Shown here piece after piece: positions 34,774 through 42,887 of a stretch of DNA of 64,000 nucleotides (position 1 is the first letter of the stretch; every line of letters starts with the position of its first letter). Source of the DNA: J095 sp964517605 (GTDB lineage Bacteria > Chloroflexota > Anaerolineae > 4572-78 > J111); contig CAZFCE010000016.1 of assembly GCA_964517605.1 (NCBI GenBank), positions 56,076 through 120,075 on the forward strand, given 5' to 3'. Below the pieces are notes generated by a model. It did no database searches. It saw nothing but the letters and a program-made list of their open reading frames with translations, and was not told where the DNA came from. The position numbers were made by a program, and so were the translations under genes.

Positions 34774-37218
34774 ATGGCTAAGCTTAGCCCAATCCGCATT
34801 TTGCTGATTGACGATGACGAAGATGATTTTTTGATTACGCAAGATTTGCTGGCCGACCTGAACAACCCCTCTAATCCCCAAAACGCCGACCAGTTTCAGC
34901 TTGAGTGGATTCCCACTTACGATGAGGCGCTGGTTGCCATTGCCAACAACCGGCACGATGTGTACCTGGTTGATTACCGGTTGGGCCGCCACAACGGGCT
35001 GGATTTTATCCGCGAGGCCATCCGTCGGGGATGTTCCAATCCGCTTATTTTGCTAACCGGCCAGGGCGACCGCGCCGTAGACATTGAGGCCATGCGGGCC
35101 GGCGTTGCCGATTATCTGGTAAAAGGTAAAATTGATGCCTCGGTGCTGGAGCGTTCTATCCGTTACGCCATTGAACGGCAACGCGCCGCCGAAGAAATTC
35201 AACGCCGCAACCGGGAACTGGCGCTGTTTAACCACATCATCGCCGCTTCTGCCGCCGGGCAGGACTCCCAAAGCATTTTAGAAATGGTTTGCCGGGAGTT
35301 AACCATTGCGTTTGGAGTTTCGCTTACCGTTGCTTTTTTATTCAACGAGGAACAAACCGCGGCCAATTTGGTGGTTCGTTACAACCGCGAACCGGTCAGC
35401 AGTTCTCCCCAATTTGAAATCCCCATTACCGATAATCCCCTGTTCAGGTTTTTGCTGGCACACAAAGCCCCGCTGGTAGTTGCCGATGCCCTTACCGACA
35501 TCCGGTTTGCCCAGTTTCAGGATTTGCTGCAACTCCGCAATATCCAATCTTTTTTACTGGTGCCGTTGATTATCAATGATACCGTGGTGGGAGCCATTAT
35601 TTTTTGCGCCAATCAACCCAGAAATTTTTCCACGCCAGAAATCAATCTGGCCTGGAGCCTGGCCGACCACGTATCGGGGGCGATGGAACGTTCTCGCCTG
35701 ACTCAATCTCACCAGCGGTTGATTACCGCCATTGAACAATCCGAAGAATGCGTAATCATCACCGATGTTCATGGCATAATTCACTACGTTAACCCGGCTT
35801 TTGAGCACATTACCGGTTACACCCGGCAAGAGGCGGTAAGCCAATCGCTGGAAAAATTTACCAACACCCCCTACAATGATTCCCTTTACCAGAATATGCT
35901 GGCGGTGTTGCGTAACGGCCAGGTTTGGCGTGGGCGCTTTGTTAATCAGCGCAAAGATGGCCAAAATTTTACCGAAGAAGCCACCATCAGCCCGGTTCGC
36001 AACGAACAGGGCGCGATTGTAAATTATGTATACCTCAAACACGATGTCACCCGCCAGCTTCAACTGGAAGACCAATTGCGCCAATCGCAAAAAATGGATG
36101 CCATTGGCCAGTTGGCCGGCGGGGTTGCCCACGATTTTAACAACCTGCTCACCGCCATTATGAGCTATAGCAGCCTGGCTCTGGAGGCGTTGCCGCCCAA
36201 CCACCCCATTTACAGCGACCTTCAGGGCATTCAAAAAACCACCGAACGCGCCGCCGCGCTTACCCGCCAATTGCTGGCTTTTGCCCGCCAGCAAATAACC
36301 CAACCCCGCTTTATTGATTTGAACGAATCCATTTTGAATATGAACCGGCTGCTGCGCCGTCTAATCGGGGCCGATATCGAACTGGTGACGCTGCCCGGCG
36401 AATCGTTGGGTTGGGTAAAAATTGATCCCAGCCAGATTGAACAGGTTTTGGTAAACCTGGTAGTTAATGCCCGCGATGCCATGCCCAACGGCGGCAAGCT
36501 CACCATTGAAACGGCCAACGTAGAGCTTGATGAAGAATATACCAGCCGGCACGCCGAAGTAGCTCCCGGCAATTATGTAATGCTGGCCATCAGCGATAAC
36601 GGCATTGGCATGACCAAAGAAGTGCAGGCCCATATTTTTGAGCCGTTTTTTACCACCAAAGAGGTAGGCAAAGGCACCGGGTTGGGCCTGGCCACCTGCT
36701 TTGGCATTGTCAAACAAAGCGGCGGCCACATTTGGGTGTACAGCGAGCCGGGGCACGGCACCACCTTTAAAGTTTATTTGCCTCAAGGCACTTCAGATAC
36801 CATGGCTATGTCGTTGCGCAGCTCAAAATATCAACTGCCAGGCGGCACCGAAACGGTGTTGCTGGTAGAAGATGAAACCACCGTGCGCGATCTGGCGGCG
36901 CGGGTGCTGCGCCAGCGCGGCTACACCGTGCTTGAGGCGGCCAACGGCGAAGAAGCCCTGCGCATTTTAGAAAACCGGGGCGAAGTTTCTATCCACCTGC
37001 TGCTCACCGATGTGGTGATGCCCCGCATGGGCGGGCGGGCGCTGGTTAATCACCTTCGGGCTACGGGCGTTATCCCCAAAGTGTTGTTTATGTCGGGGTA
37101 CACCGATAACGCCGTTATTCAAAACGATATTCTCAGTCCCAACGTAGATTTTTTGCAAAAGCCGTTCACACCGGAGCAACTGGCCCACAAAGTTCGGGCG
37201 GTGCTCAACGATGATTAA
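34774..37218 (+). CDS. Hybrid histidine kinase: receiver-GAF-PAS-HisKA-HATPase-receiver
   Basis: ATG 34774 is preferred over ATG 34768 because GGGGG at 34763-34767 would abut the latter. The 814-residue soluble protein has an N-terminal receiver (LLIDDDEDDF, VYLVDYRLGRHNGLDF, YLVKGKID) and a GAF-like domain (about 150-300). A PAS/PAC unit (about 305-430) and HisKA with H453 in GGVAHDFNNLLTAIMSYSSL follow. The ATPase domain has LVNLVVNARDAMPNGG, ISDNGIGM and GTGLGLATCFG. The C-terminal receiver has VLLVEDETTVRD, LLLTDVVMPRMGG and LQKPFT. The N-terminal receiver likely takes phosphate from the upstream kinases, making this the integrator of the cluster. No DNA-binding output is present. Confidence 0.92.
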   Translation: MAKLSPIRILLIDDDEDDFLITQDLLADLNNPSNPQNADQFQLEWIPTYDEALVAIANNRHDVYLVDYRLGRHNGLDFIREAIRRGCSNPLILLTGQGDRAVDIEAMRAGVADYLVKGKIDASVLERSIRYAIERQRAAEEIQRRNRELALFNHIIAASAAGQDSQSILEMVCRELTIAFGVSLTVAFLFNEEQTAANLVVRYNREPVSSSPQFEIPITDNPLFRFLLAHKAPLVVADALTDIRFAQFQDLLQLRNIQSFLLVPLIINDTVVGAIIFCANQPRNFSTPEINLAWSLADHVSGAMERSRLTQSHQRLITAIEQSEECVIITDVHGIIHYVNPAFEHITGYTRQEAVSQSLEKFTNTPYNDSLYQNMLAVLRNGQVWRGRFVNQRKDGQNFTEEATISPVRNEQGAIVNYVYLKHDVTRQLQLEDQLRQSQKMDAIGQLAGGVAHDFNNLLTAIMSYSSLALEALPPNHPIYSDLQGIQKTTERAAALTRQLLAFARQQITQPRFIDLNESILNMNRLLRRLIGADIELVTLPGESLGWVKIDPSQIEQVLVNLVVNARDAMPNGGKLTIETANVELDEEYTSRHAEVAPGNYVMLAISDNGIGMTKEVQAHIFEPFFTTKEVGKGTGLGLATCFGIVKQSGGHIWVYSEPGHGTTFKVYLPQGTSDTMAMSLRSSKYQLPGGTETVLLVEDETTVRDLAARVLRQRGYTVLEAANGEEALRILENRGEVSIHLLLTDVVMPRMGGRALVNHLRATGVIPKVLFMSGYTDNAVIQNDILSPNVDFLQKPFTPEQLAHKVRAVLNDD

Positions 37219-37272
37219 CCCCCCTTTGTAATTTTGTAACTCATCATTCTTTATCCCAAAGGAGACCTCACA

Positions 37273-38184
37273 TTGTCAAACACCTCGTGTTTGCGACCCT
37301 ACCTGAAACAACTGGAATCGGAAGCCATCTACATTATGCGCGAAGTGGCCGCCCAGTTTGAGCGGCCCGTGCTGCTCTTTTCGGGCGGCAAAGATTCAAT
37401 CGTGATGGCGCACTTGGCTCGCAAAGCCTTTTTTCCCGGCAAAATTCTCTTTCCGTTTTTGCATATTGATACCGGCCACAACTTTCCGGAAACGCTCACC
37501 TTCCGCGACGAGTTGGTGGCCCGGTTGAACGTGTCGCTGCTGGTGCGTTACGTGCAGGATTCAATTGACCAGGGGCGCGTGATCGAAGAAAAAGGGCCAA
37601 CCGCCAGCCGCAACGCCCTGCAAACCGTTACCCTGCTCGATGCGCTGGCCGAGCTAAAATTTGAAGCCGCGTTGGGCGGCGCGCGCCGTGACGAAGAAAA
37701 AGCCCGCGCCAAAGAACGCTTCTTTTCCCACCGCGATGCCTTTGGCCAGTGGGATCCCAAAAACCAGCGGCCCGAATTGTGGAATCTGTACAATGGCCGC
37801 AAACTGCCCAACGAGCATTTCCGGGTGTTTCCGCTTAGCAACTGGACGGAACTCGACGTGTGGCAATACATTTATCAGGAGAACATCAGCCTGCCCTCGC
37901 TTTATTTTTCGCACCGGCGCGATATTCTCCTACGCGAAGGAATGTTGTTGGCTGTTTCGTCTGTTATTCAACCGCAACCCGGCGAAACGGTTGAAAATAT
38001 GCAGGTGCGCTTTCGCACCATTGGCGATATGACCTGCACCGGCGCGGTTGAATCAACCGCCGGCACGCTGGTTGAAGTTATTCAGGAAATTGCCGCCGCC
38101 CGCGTTACCGAGCGCGGCACCCGCGCCGACGACAAACGCTCCGAAGCGGCTATGGAAGACCGCAAACGCCAGGGGTATTTTTAA
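37273..38184 (+). CDS. cysD: Sulfate adenylyltransferase subunit 2 (CysD)
   Basis: With CysN, CysD makes adenosine 5'-phosphosulfate (APS) from ATP and sulfate. The 303-residue protein has the PP-loop LLFSGGKDSIVMAHLA (SGGKDS at 37-42), HIDTGHNFPETLTFRDEL, ALGGARRDEEKARAKERFFSHRDAFGQWDPKNQRPELWNLYNG and FPLSNWTELDVWQYI, all typical of CysD. The start is TTG 37273, with AAAGGAG about 8 bases upstream and no better ATG nearby. The stop codon overlaps the start of cysNC (TAATG), so the two are translationally coupled. Confidence 0.96.
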   Translation: MSNTSCLRPYLKQLESEAIYIMREVAAQFERPVLLFSGGKDSIVMAHLARKAFFPGKILFPFLHIDTGHNFPETLTFRDELVARLNVSLLVRYVQDSIDQGRVIEEKGPTASRNALQTVTLLDALAELKFEAALGGARRDEEKARAKERFFSHRDAFGQWDPKNQRPELWNLYNGRKLPNEHFRVFPLSNWTELDVWQYIYQENISLPSLYFSHRRDILLREGMLLAVSSVIQPQPGETVENMQVRFRTIGDMTCTGAVESTAGTLVEVIQEIAAARVTERGTRADDKRSEAAMEDRKRQGYF

Positions 38185-40124
38185 TGATGACCAATCCTGT
38201 TACCACTCCACCCGCCGGCTTTTTGCCCAATATTGATTTGCTGCGGTTTACCACCGCCGGCAGTGTAGACGATGGCAAAAGCACCCTCATCGCCCGGCTG
38301 CTCATCGATTCAAAAGCCATTTTTCAGGATCAACTCGATGCCGTAAAACGGGCCAGCCTGAGCCGGGGCGACGAAACCGTTGATTTGGCGTTGCTGCTCG
38401 ATGGCCTCCGCGCCGAACGTGAGCAGAAAATCACCATTGATGTGGCCTACCGCTACTTTGCCACGCCCCGGCGCAAATTCATCATTGCCGATACGCCGGG
38501 CCACCTGCAATACACCCGCAACATGGTCACCGGCGCTTCAACCGCCGAGTTAGCCATCATTTTAATTGATGCCCGCAAAGGTGTGCTTACCCAATCCAAA
38601 CGGCACGGTTTTTTGGCCACGTTGCTGCAAATTCCGCATTTGGTGGTGGCCGTCAACAAAATGGATCTGGTCAACTTTGATAAATCGGTTTTTGACCGGA
38701 TTGTGGCCGATTACCGCGAATTTGCCACCCGGTTATCGGTGCCCAATATCGTGTTCATTCCCATTTCGGCTTTGCGCGGCGATAACGTGGTAGAAAAAAG
38801 CCGGCACATGTCCTGGTACAACGGCTCCACGCTGCTGCACCACCTGGAACAGGTAAATGTGGGGGCCAGCCGTAACCTGGTGGATTTTCGGTTTCCGGTG
38901 CAATCGGTCATCCGGCCCAACCAGGATTTTCGGGGTTTTGCCGGGCAGGTGGCTTCGGGCCGCATCACTCCCGGCGAAGAAGTGGTGGTGCTGCCTTCCG
39001 GGCGGCGCAGCGTGGTAAAATCGCTGGTTACCGCCGATGGCGAGCTGCGGGAGGCCGTTATTGGCGATGCGGTGGTGCTAACCCTGGCCGATGAAATTGA
39101 TGTTAGCCGGGGCGATATGATTGTGCGCACCCGCAACCTGCCCCAAAAAAGCAGCCAACTCGATGCCACCCTGTGCTGGCTGAGCGAAACGCCGCTCAAT
39201 CCGCAGGGCGCGTACTGGTTGCAGCACACCAGCCGGCTGGTAAAAACGTTTATCCCGGAAATAAACTACAAAATTGATGTGGATACCATGCACCGCTACC
39301 CGGCCCAAACCCTGGAATTAAATGAAATTGGCCGGGTGCAGCTCACCACCACCCAGCCGCTTTTTTACGACCGCTACCAGCTTAACCGGGCCACCGGCAG
39401 CTTTATTTTGATTGATCCCTACACCAACACCACCGTTGCCGCCGGCATGATTCGCGGCCAATCGCGCCAGATTAGCGATTTGGTAGAAAAATCCACCGCC
39501 GAGGCAACCGCGCCGCGCCCCCAATCCACCGATACGGTGTGGCAGGCGGGCGGCATTGTGCGCGAACAGCGCGAACTGCAAAACGGCCACCGGGCGGCGG
39601 TGCTGTGGTTTACCGGTTTGTCCGGCTCCGGCAAATCTACCGTGGCCCGGCAGGTAGAACAGCGGTTGTTTGCCCGGGGCTGCCGCACCATCTTTTTAGA
39701 TGGCGACAACCTGCGCCACGGGCTAAACGGCGACCTGACGTTCTCGGATAGCGACCGGCAGGAGAACATTCGGCGGGCCGCCGAAGTGGCCCGGCTGGGT
39801 TTTGAGCACGGCAGCATTGTGCTGTGCAGCTTCATTTCGCCCTTTCAACGCGACCGCGACTTTGCCCGCTCGCTGCTGCCGGCGGGCCGGTTTTTTGAAG
39901 TTTTTGTAAAGTGTGATCTGGAAGTGGCCAAACGCCGCGACCCCAAAGGGTTGTACGCCAAAGCGTTGCGCGGCGAAATTAAAAATTTCACCGGCATCAG
40001 TTCGCCGTATGAAGAGCCGCCGGCGGCGGAGTTGGTGGTAGAAACCGATCTGCGCAGCACCGACGAAATTGTGGCCCAAATTATGGCGGCGCTTGCCGCT
40101 GCCGCCATTTTGCCGGCGGAATAA
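38184..40124 (+). CDS. cysNC: CysN-CysC fusion: sulfate adenylyltransferase GTPase subunit plus APS kinase
   Basis: In this 646-residue bifunctional enzyme, residues 20-440 form the EF-Tu-like GTPase that drives APS formation: GSVDDGKSTLIARLL, IADTPGHLQYTRNMVTGAS and VAVNKMDLV, then beta-barrel domains. Residues about 455-646 form APS kinase, which makes PAPS: WFTGLSGSGKSTVARQVEQ, FLDGDNLRHGLNGDLTFSDSDRQENIRR and YEEPPAAELVVETD. The fusion is known in many bacteria (NodQ type). PAPS or sulfite reductase genes are not adjacent, so the product may feed sulfation as well as assimilation. A flavin-reductase-like gene follows 22 bases later. Confidence 0.96.
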   Translation: MMTNPVTTPPAGFLPNIDLLRFTTAGSVDDGKSTLIARLLIDSKAIFQDQLDAVKRASLSRGDETVDLALLLDGLRAEREQKITIDVAYRYFATPRRKFIIADTPGHLQYTRNMVTGASTAELAIILIDARKGVLTQSKRHGFLATLLQIPHLVVAVNKMDLVNFDKSVFDRIVADYREFATRLSVPNIVFIPISALRGDNVVEKSRHMSWYNGSTLLHHLEQVNVGASRNLVDFRFPVQSVIRPNQDFRGFAGQVASGRITPGEEVVVLPSGRRSVVKSLVTADGELREAVIGDAVVLTLADEIDVSRGDMIVRTRNLPQKSSQLDATLCWLSETPLNPQGAYWLQHTSRLVKTFIPEINYKIDVDTMHRYPAQTLELNEIGRVQLTTTQPLFYDRYQLNRATGSFILIDPYTNTTVAAGMIRGQSRQISDLVEKSTAEATAPRPQSTDTVWQAGGIVREQRELQNGHRAAVLWFTGLSGSGKSTVARQVEQRLFARGCRTIFLDGDNLRHGLNGDLTFSDSDRQENIRRAAEVARLGFEHGSIVLCSFISPFQRDRDFARSLLPAGRFFEVFVKCDLEVAKRRDPKGLYAKALRGEIKNFTGISSPYEEPPAAELVVETDLRSTDEIVAQIMAALAAAAILPAE

Positions 40125-40146
40125 TTTTTAACCCGAAAGGAAATCT

Positions 40147-40635
40147 ATGACAACCCAACCATTGCCTAACCCCGGCGAATACCGCCGGTTAATGGGCCGG
40201 TTTGCCACCGGCGTTACCGTGATTCTGGCCGGCAACGGTAACGATGTCCGTGGCATGACGGCTAACTCTGTCACCTCGTTATCATTAAATCCGTTGCTGG
40301 TGCTGTTTTGCGTGGATAAAAAAGCCCATTTTTTGGAGGCGTTGCGCGAACACCCCATTTTCACCATCAATATTTTGCAGCGCGAGCAAGAGGCGTTGTC
40401 AACCTGGTTTGCCGGCTTCCAGAGTGATGCCGCGCCGCCCCAATTTGAACTGGTGCCGTGGCAAAACTCAACCCGGCTTGGGGGTTGCCCGGCGGTAGCC
40501 TGCCAGATTGAGCAATTTTTAGAAGGCGGCGACCACTGGATTGTAATTGGCCGGGTGCTGGCCCTGCATCACCATGAAAACGATGTCAACCCGTTAATTT
40601 ATTTTGGCGGCAAGTACCGGTCGCTGCAACCGTAG
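40147..40635 (+). CDS. Flavin reductase-like FMN-binding protein
   Basis: This 162-residue protein opens with YRRLMGRFATGVTVILAGNGNDVRGMTANSVTSLSLNPLLVLFCVDKKAHFLEALRE. That is the split-barrel flavin reductase signature (FATGV, GMTANS, S.NP). Members reduce or bind FMN/FAD and often supply reduced flavin to monooxygenases. It lies 22 bases after cysNC with AAAGGAAA before the ATG, so it may belong to the sulfur operon, though the link is only positional. The stop codon TAG at 40633-40635 lies within the left arm of a dispersed palindromic element, which may have trimmed or altered the C-terminus. Confidence 0.88.
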   Translation: MTTQPLPNPGEYRRLMGRFATGVTVILAGNGNDVRGMTANSVTSLSLNPLLVLFCVDKKAHFLEALREHPIFTINILQREQEALSTWFAGFQSDAAPPQFELVPWQNSTRLGGCPAVACQIEQFLEGGDHWIVIGRVLALHHHENDVNPLIYFGGKYRSLQP

Positions 40636-40698
40636 GGGCGGTTGCCTTGCGCCGGCCCGGTATTGGGCGACCGCGAGGGTCGCCCCTACACTATTTTC
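40631..40698 (+). repeat. Diverged copy of the 81-bp palindromic element
   Basis: GTAGGGGC at 40632-40639, a degenerate first hairpin, an intact second hairpin GGGCGACC-GCGAG-GGTCGCCC, CTAC and a terminal ATTTTC at 40693-40698 match the element of the 42320-42861 array. The left GAAAAT end is missing. Confidence 0.85.
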
Positions 40699-40770
40699 TA
40701 AGTAGTGCTCACGAGTCAGGTCTGACATCTGGCTACCGACGACTGACTACTATTTTCAAAGGAGAAAACC

Positions 40771-42240
40771 ATGTCCGATTATATTAAACTGCAATTGCCC
40801 GCCGACCGCTATTTTAGCCCCGATTCCCGGCAAAAAGAGGTGGCGCTGCACCTGTACCAAACCGTGGCCGGGTTGCCGCTGGTTTGCCCGCACGGCCATG
40901 TGGACCCGCGCCTGTTTTCTGACCCCAACTACACCTTTGGCAACCCCGCCGAACTGCTGATTATCCCCGACCACTACATTTTCAGAATGTTCTATTCGCA
41001 GGGCATCAATTTAGAAGCGGTGGGCATTCCCCGGCGCGATGGCGGCAGCGTAGAAACCGACCCGCGCCGCATTTGGCAAATTTTTGCCGATAATTTTTAC
41101 CTGTTCCGGGGTACGCCTACCGGCATGTGGCTAACGCAAGAGTTGTTTCAGGTGTTTGGCGTAGAAACCAAACTTACCGGCCAATCGGCGCAGGCAATTT
41201 ACACCCAGATTGCGGCCCAACTGAGCCAACCGGAATTTACGCCGCGCCGCCTGTTTGAACAGTTTAATATTGAGGTGCTCTGCACCACCGACGCCGCCAC
41301 CGACCCGCTAACGCATCACCAGGCCATCAAAGATTCCGGTTGGAGCGGGCAAATCCGCCCTACCTTTCGCCCGGACGCCGTGGTTAATATCCACACCGAA
41401 AACTGGGCGCAGCACATTGCGGCGCTCAGCCAGATTAGCGGCATCAACGTAACCGGCTACACCGCCTTCATTGAGGCGCTGGAAAACCGGCGCGTTTTCT
41501 TTAAAGCGATGGGCGCTACCGCTACCGACCACGCCGCCAACTCACCCTTTACCCAGGAGCTTAGCCCCGCCGAAGCCGAGGCAATTTTTCAGCGGGCGCT
41601 CAAAGGAACAGCCTCGGTTGACGACGCGGCCCGCTTTACCGGCCACATGCTAATGGAAATGGCCCGGATGAGCCTGGAAGACGGGTTGGTTATGCAAATT
41701 CATCCCGGTTCGTACCGCAACCACAACGCGCATATATTTAATCGCTTTGGGCTGGATAAAGGGGCCGATATTCCGCTGGCCACCGAATACACCCGCAACC
41801 TGCTGCCGCTGCTTAACAAGTACGGCTACCAGCCGGGGTTAAAAATTGTTTTGTTTACGCTGGATGAAACCTGCTACTCCCGCGAATTAGCGCCGCTGGC
41901 CGGCCATTATCCGGCGTTAAAGTTGGGGCCGCCGTGGTGGTTTTTTGATAGCTGGAATGGGATGAGCCGCTTTTTTGAGCAGGTTATGGAAACCGCCGGG
42001 CTGTACAACACCGCCGGCTTTAACGATGACACGCGCGCTTTTCCCTCCATTCCCGCCCGGCACGATTTGTGGCGGCGGGCCAGCGCCAATTGGGTGGCCG
42101 GCCTGGTGGTGCGGAGCATTGTAGATTTGGCCGATGCCGAAGAAATGGTGCATGCGCTGGCTTACGGGCTGGCCAAAAAAGCCTACAACCTCACCACCAC
42201 CGCCGATTCAACCGGTGAATCGGCTGATTCAAAGGCATAA
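40771..42240 (+). CDS. uxaC: Glucuronate isomerase (uronate isomerase)
   Basis: UxaC converts D-glucuronate to D-fructuronate (or galacturonate to tagaturonate) in hexuronate catabolism. The 489-residue protein has the amidohydrolase-like metal motif CPHGHVDP near residue 40, then DHYIFRMFYSQG, CTTDAATDPLTHH, ADIPLATEYTRNLLPLLNKYG, PPWWFFDSWNGM and FNDDTRAFPSIPARHDLWRR, which is diagnostic. AAAGGAG precedes the ATG. No uxuA/uxuB or transporter is in the window. The last dozen residues (DSTGESADSKA) are encoded by sequence resembling the downstream TGATTCAA repeats, so the natural C-terminus may have been extended by repeat DNA. Confidence 0.95.
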   Translation: MSDYIKLQLPADRYFSPDSRQKEVALHLYQTVAGLPLVCPHGHVDPRLFSDPNYTFGNPAELLIIPDHYIFRMFYSQGINLEAVGIPRRDGGSVETDPRRIWQIFADNFYLFRGTPTGMWLTQELFQVFGVETKLTGQSAQAIYTQIAAQLSQPEFTPRRLFEQFNIEVLCTTDAATDPLTHHQAIKDSGWSGQIRPTFRPDAVVNIHTENWAQHIAALSQISGINVTGYTAFIEALENRRVFFKAMGATATDHAANSPFTQELSPAEAEAIFQRALKGTASVDDAARFTGHMLMEMARMSLEDGLVMQIHPGSYRNHNAHIFNRFGLDKGADIPLATEYTRNLLPLLNKYGYQPGLKIVLFTLDETCYSRELAPLAGHYPALKLGPPWWFFDSWNGMSRFFEQVMETAGLYNTAGFNDDTRAFPSIPARHDLWRRASANWVAGLVVRSIVDLADAEEMVHALAYGLAKKAYNLTTTADSTGESADSKA

Positions 42241-42244
42241 TCAT

Positions 42245-42306
42245 CTCATTCAGAGATATAATGAGCTGATTCAACCCTTGAATCAGCTCATTCAAAGATA
42301 TAATGA
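42245..42306. repeat. 42-bp-period direct repeat with a 14-bp hairpin downstream of uxaC
   Basis: CTCATTCAGAGATATAATGA begins at 42245 and recurs from 42287 with one mismatch. Between them ATGAGCTGATTCAA (42261-42274) and TTGAATCAGCTCAT (42278-42291) form a perfect 14-bp stem with loop CCC. There is no T-tract, so it is not a standard terminator. Confidence 0.85.
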
Positions 42307-42319
42307 ACACTTCGTGCCG

Positions 42320-42868
42320 GAAAATTGTAGGGGCGGGCCTTGCGCCCGCCCTAAAATCGGGCGACCACAAGGGTCGCCCCTACGCCAAAACGTTATTTTC
42401 AAGGGAGTCGGACAGAACCTGCGGCACAGCGCCGGCGAATGAAAATTGTAGGGGCGGGCGCAAGGCCCGCCCTCATTGGGCGACCGCGAGGGTCGCCCCT
42501 ACGCCAAAACGTTATTTTCAAGGGAGTCGGACAGAACCTGCGGNNNNNNNNNNNNNNNNNNNNNNNNNNNNNNNNNNNNNNNNNNNNNNNNNNNNNNNNN
42601 NNNNNNNNNNNNNNNNNNNNNNNNNNNNNNNNNNNNNNNNNNNCACAGCGTCGGCGAATGAAAATTGTAGGGGCCGGCGCAAGGCCGGCCCTGAAACTGG
42701 GCGACCGCAAGGGTCGCCCCTATGCCAAAACGTTATTTTCAAGGGAGTGTGACAGAACCTGCGGCACAGCGCCGGCGAATGAAAATTGTAGGGGCCGGCC
42801 TTGCGCCGGCCCTAAAACCGGGCGACCGCGAGGGTCGCCCCTACGCCAAAACGTTATTTTCAAGGGAG
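42320..42868 (+). repeat. Tandem array of an 81-bp palindromic element at about 121-bp period
   Basis: Four copies are visible (cores 42320-42400, 42441-42519, 42660-42740 and 42781-42861), separated by a 40-base spacer ending in CACAGCGCCGGCGAAT. Each core starts GAAAAT and ends ATTTTC. Inside, GTAG and CTAC enclose two hairpins with perfect 8-bp stems: GGGCGGGC or GGGCCGGC with its complement, and GGGCGACC with GGTCGCCC. It is not a CRISPR: the spacer is itself repeated and the period is too long. The structure resembles a REP/MITE-type non-autonomous element. Forward reading frames through it are mostly open. Confidence 0.95.
42544..42643. other. Assembly gap (100 N) inside the repeat array
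   Basis: Exactly 100 N, the common placeholder for a gap of unknown size. The flanks GCGG and CACAGCG would join seamlessly in repeat phase, so the true gap is probably zero or a whole number of repeat units. Confidence 0.95.
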
Positions 42869-42887
42869 ATAAAGCTGGTTTTTTAAA

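Noticed and set aside
42261..42291. Rho-independent terminator of uxaC
   Set aside because: The 14-bp hairpin is perfect but is followed by CATTCAAAGATA, with no T-tract.
42320..42868. CRISPR array
   Set aside because: The 121-bp period, identical spacers, internal hairpins and absence of cas genes all argue against it.
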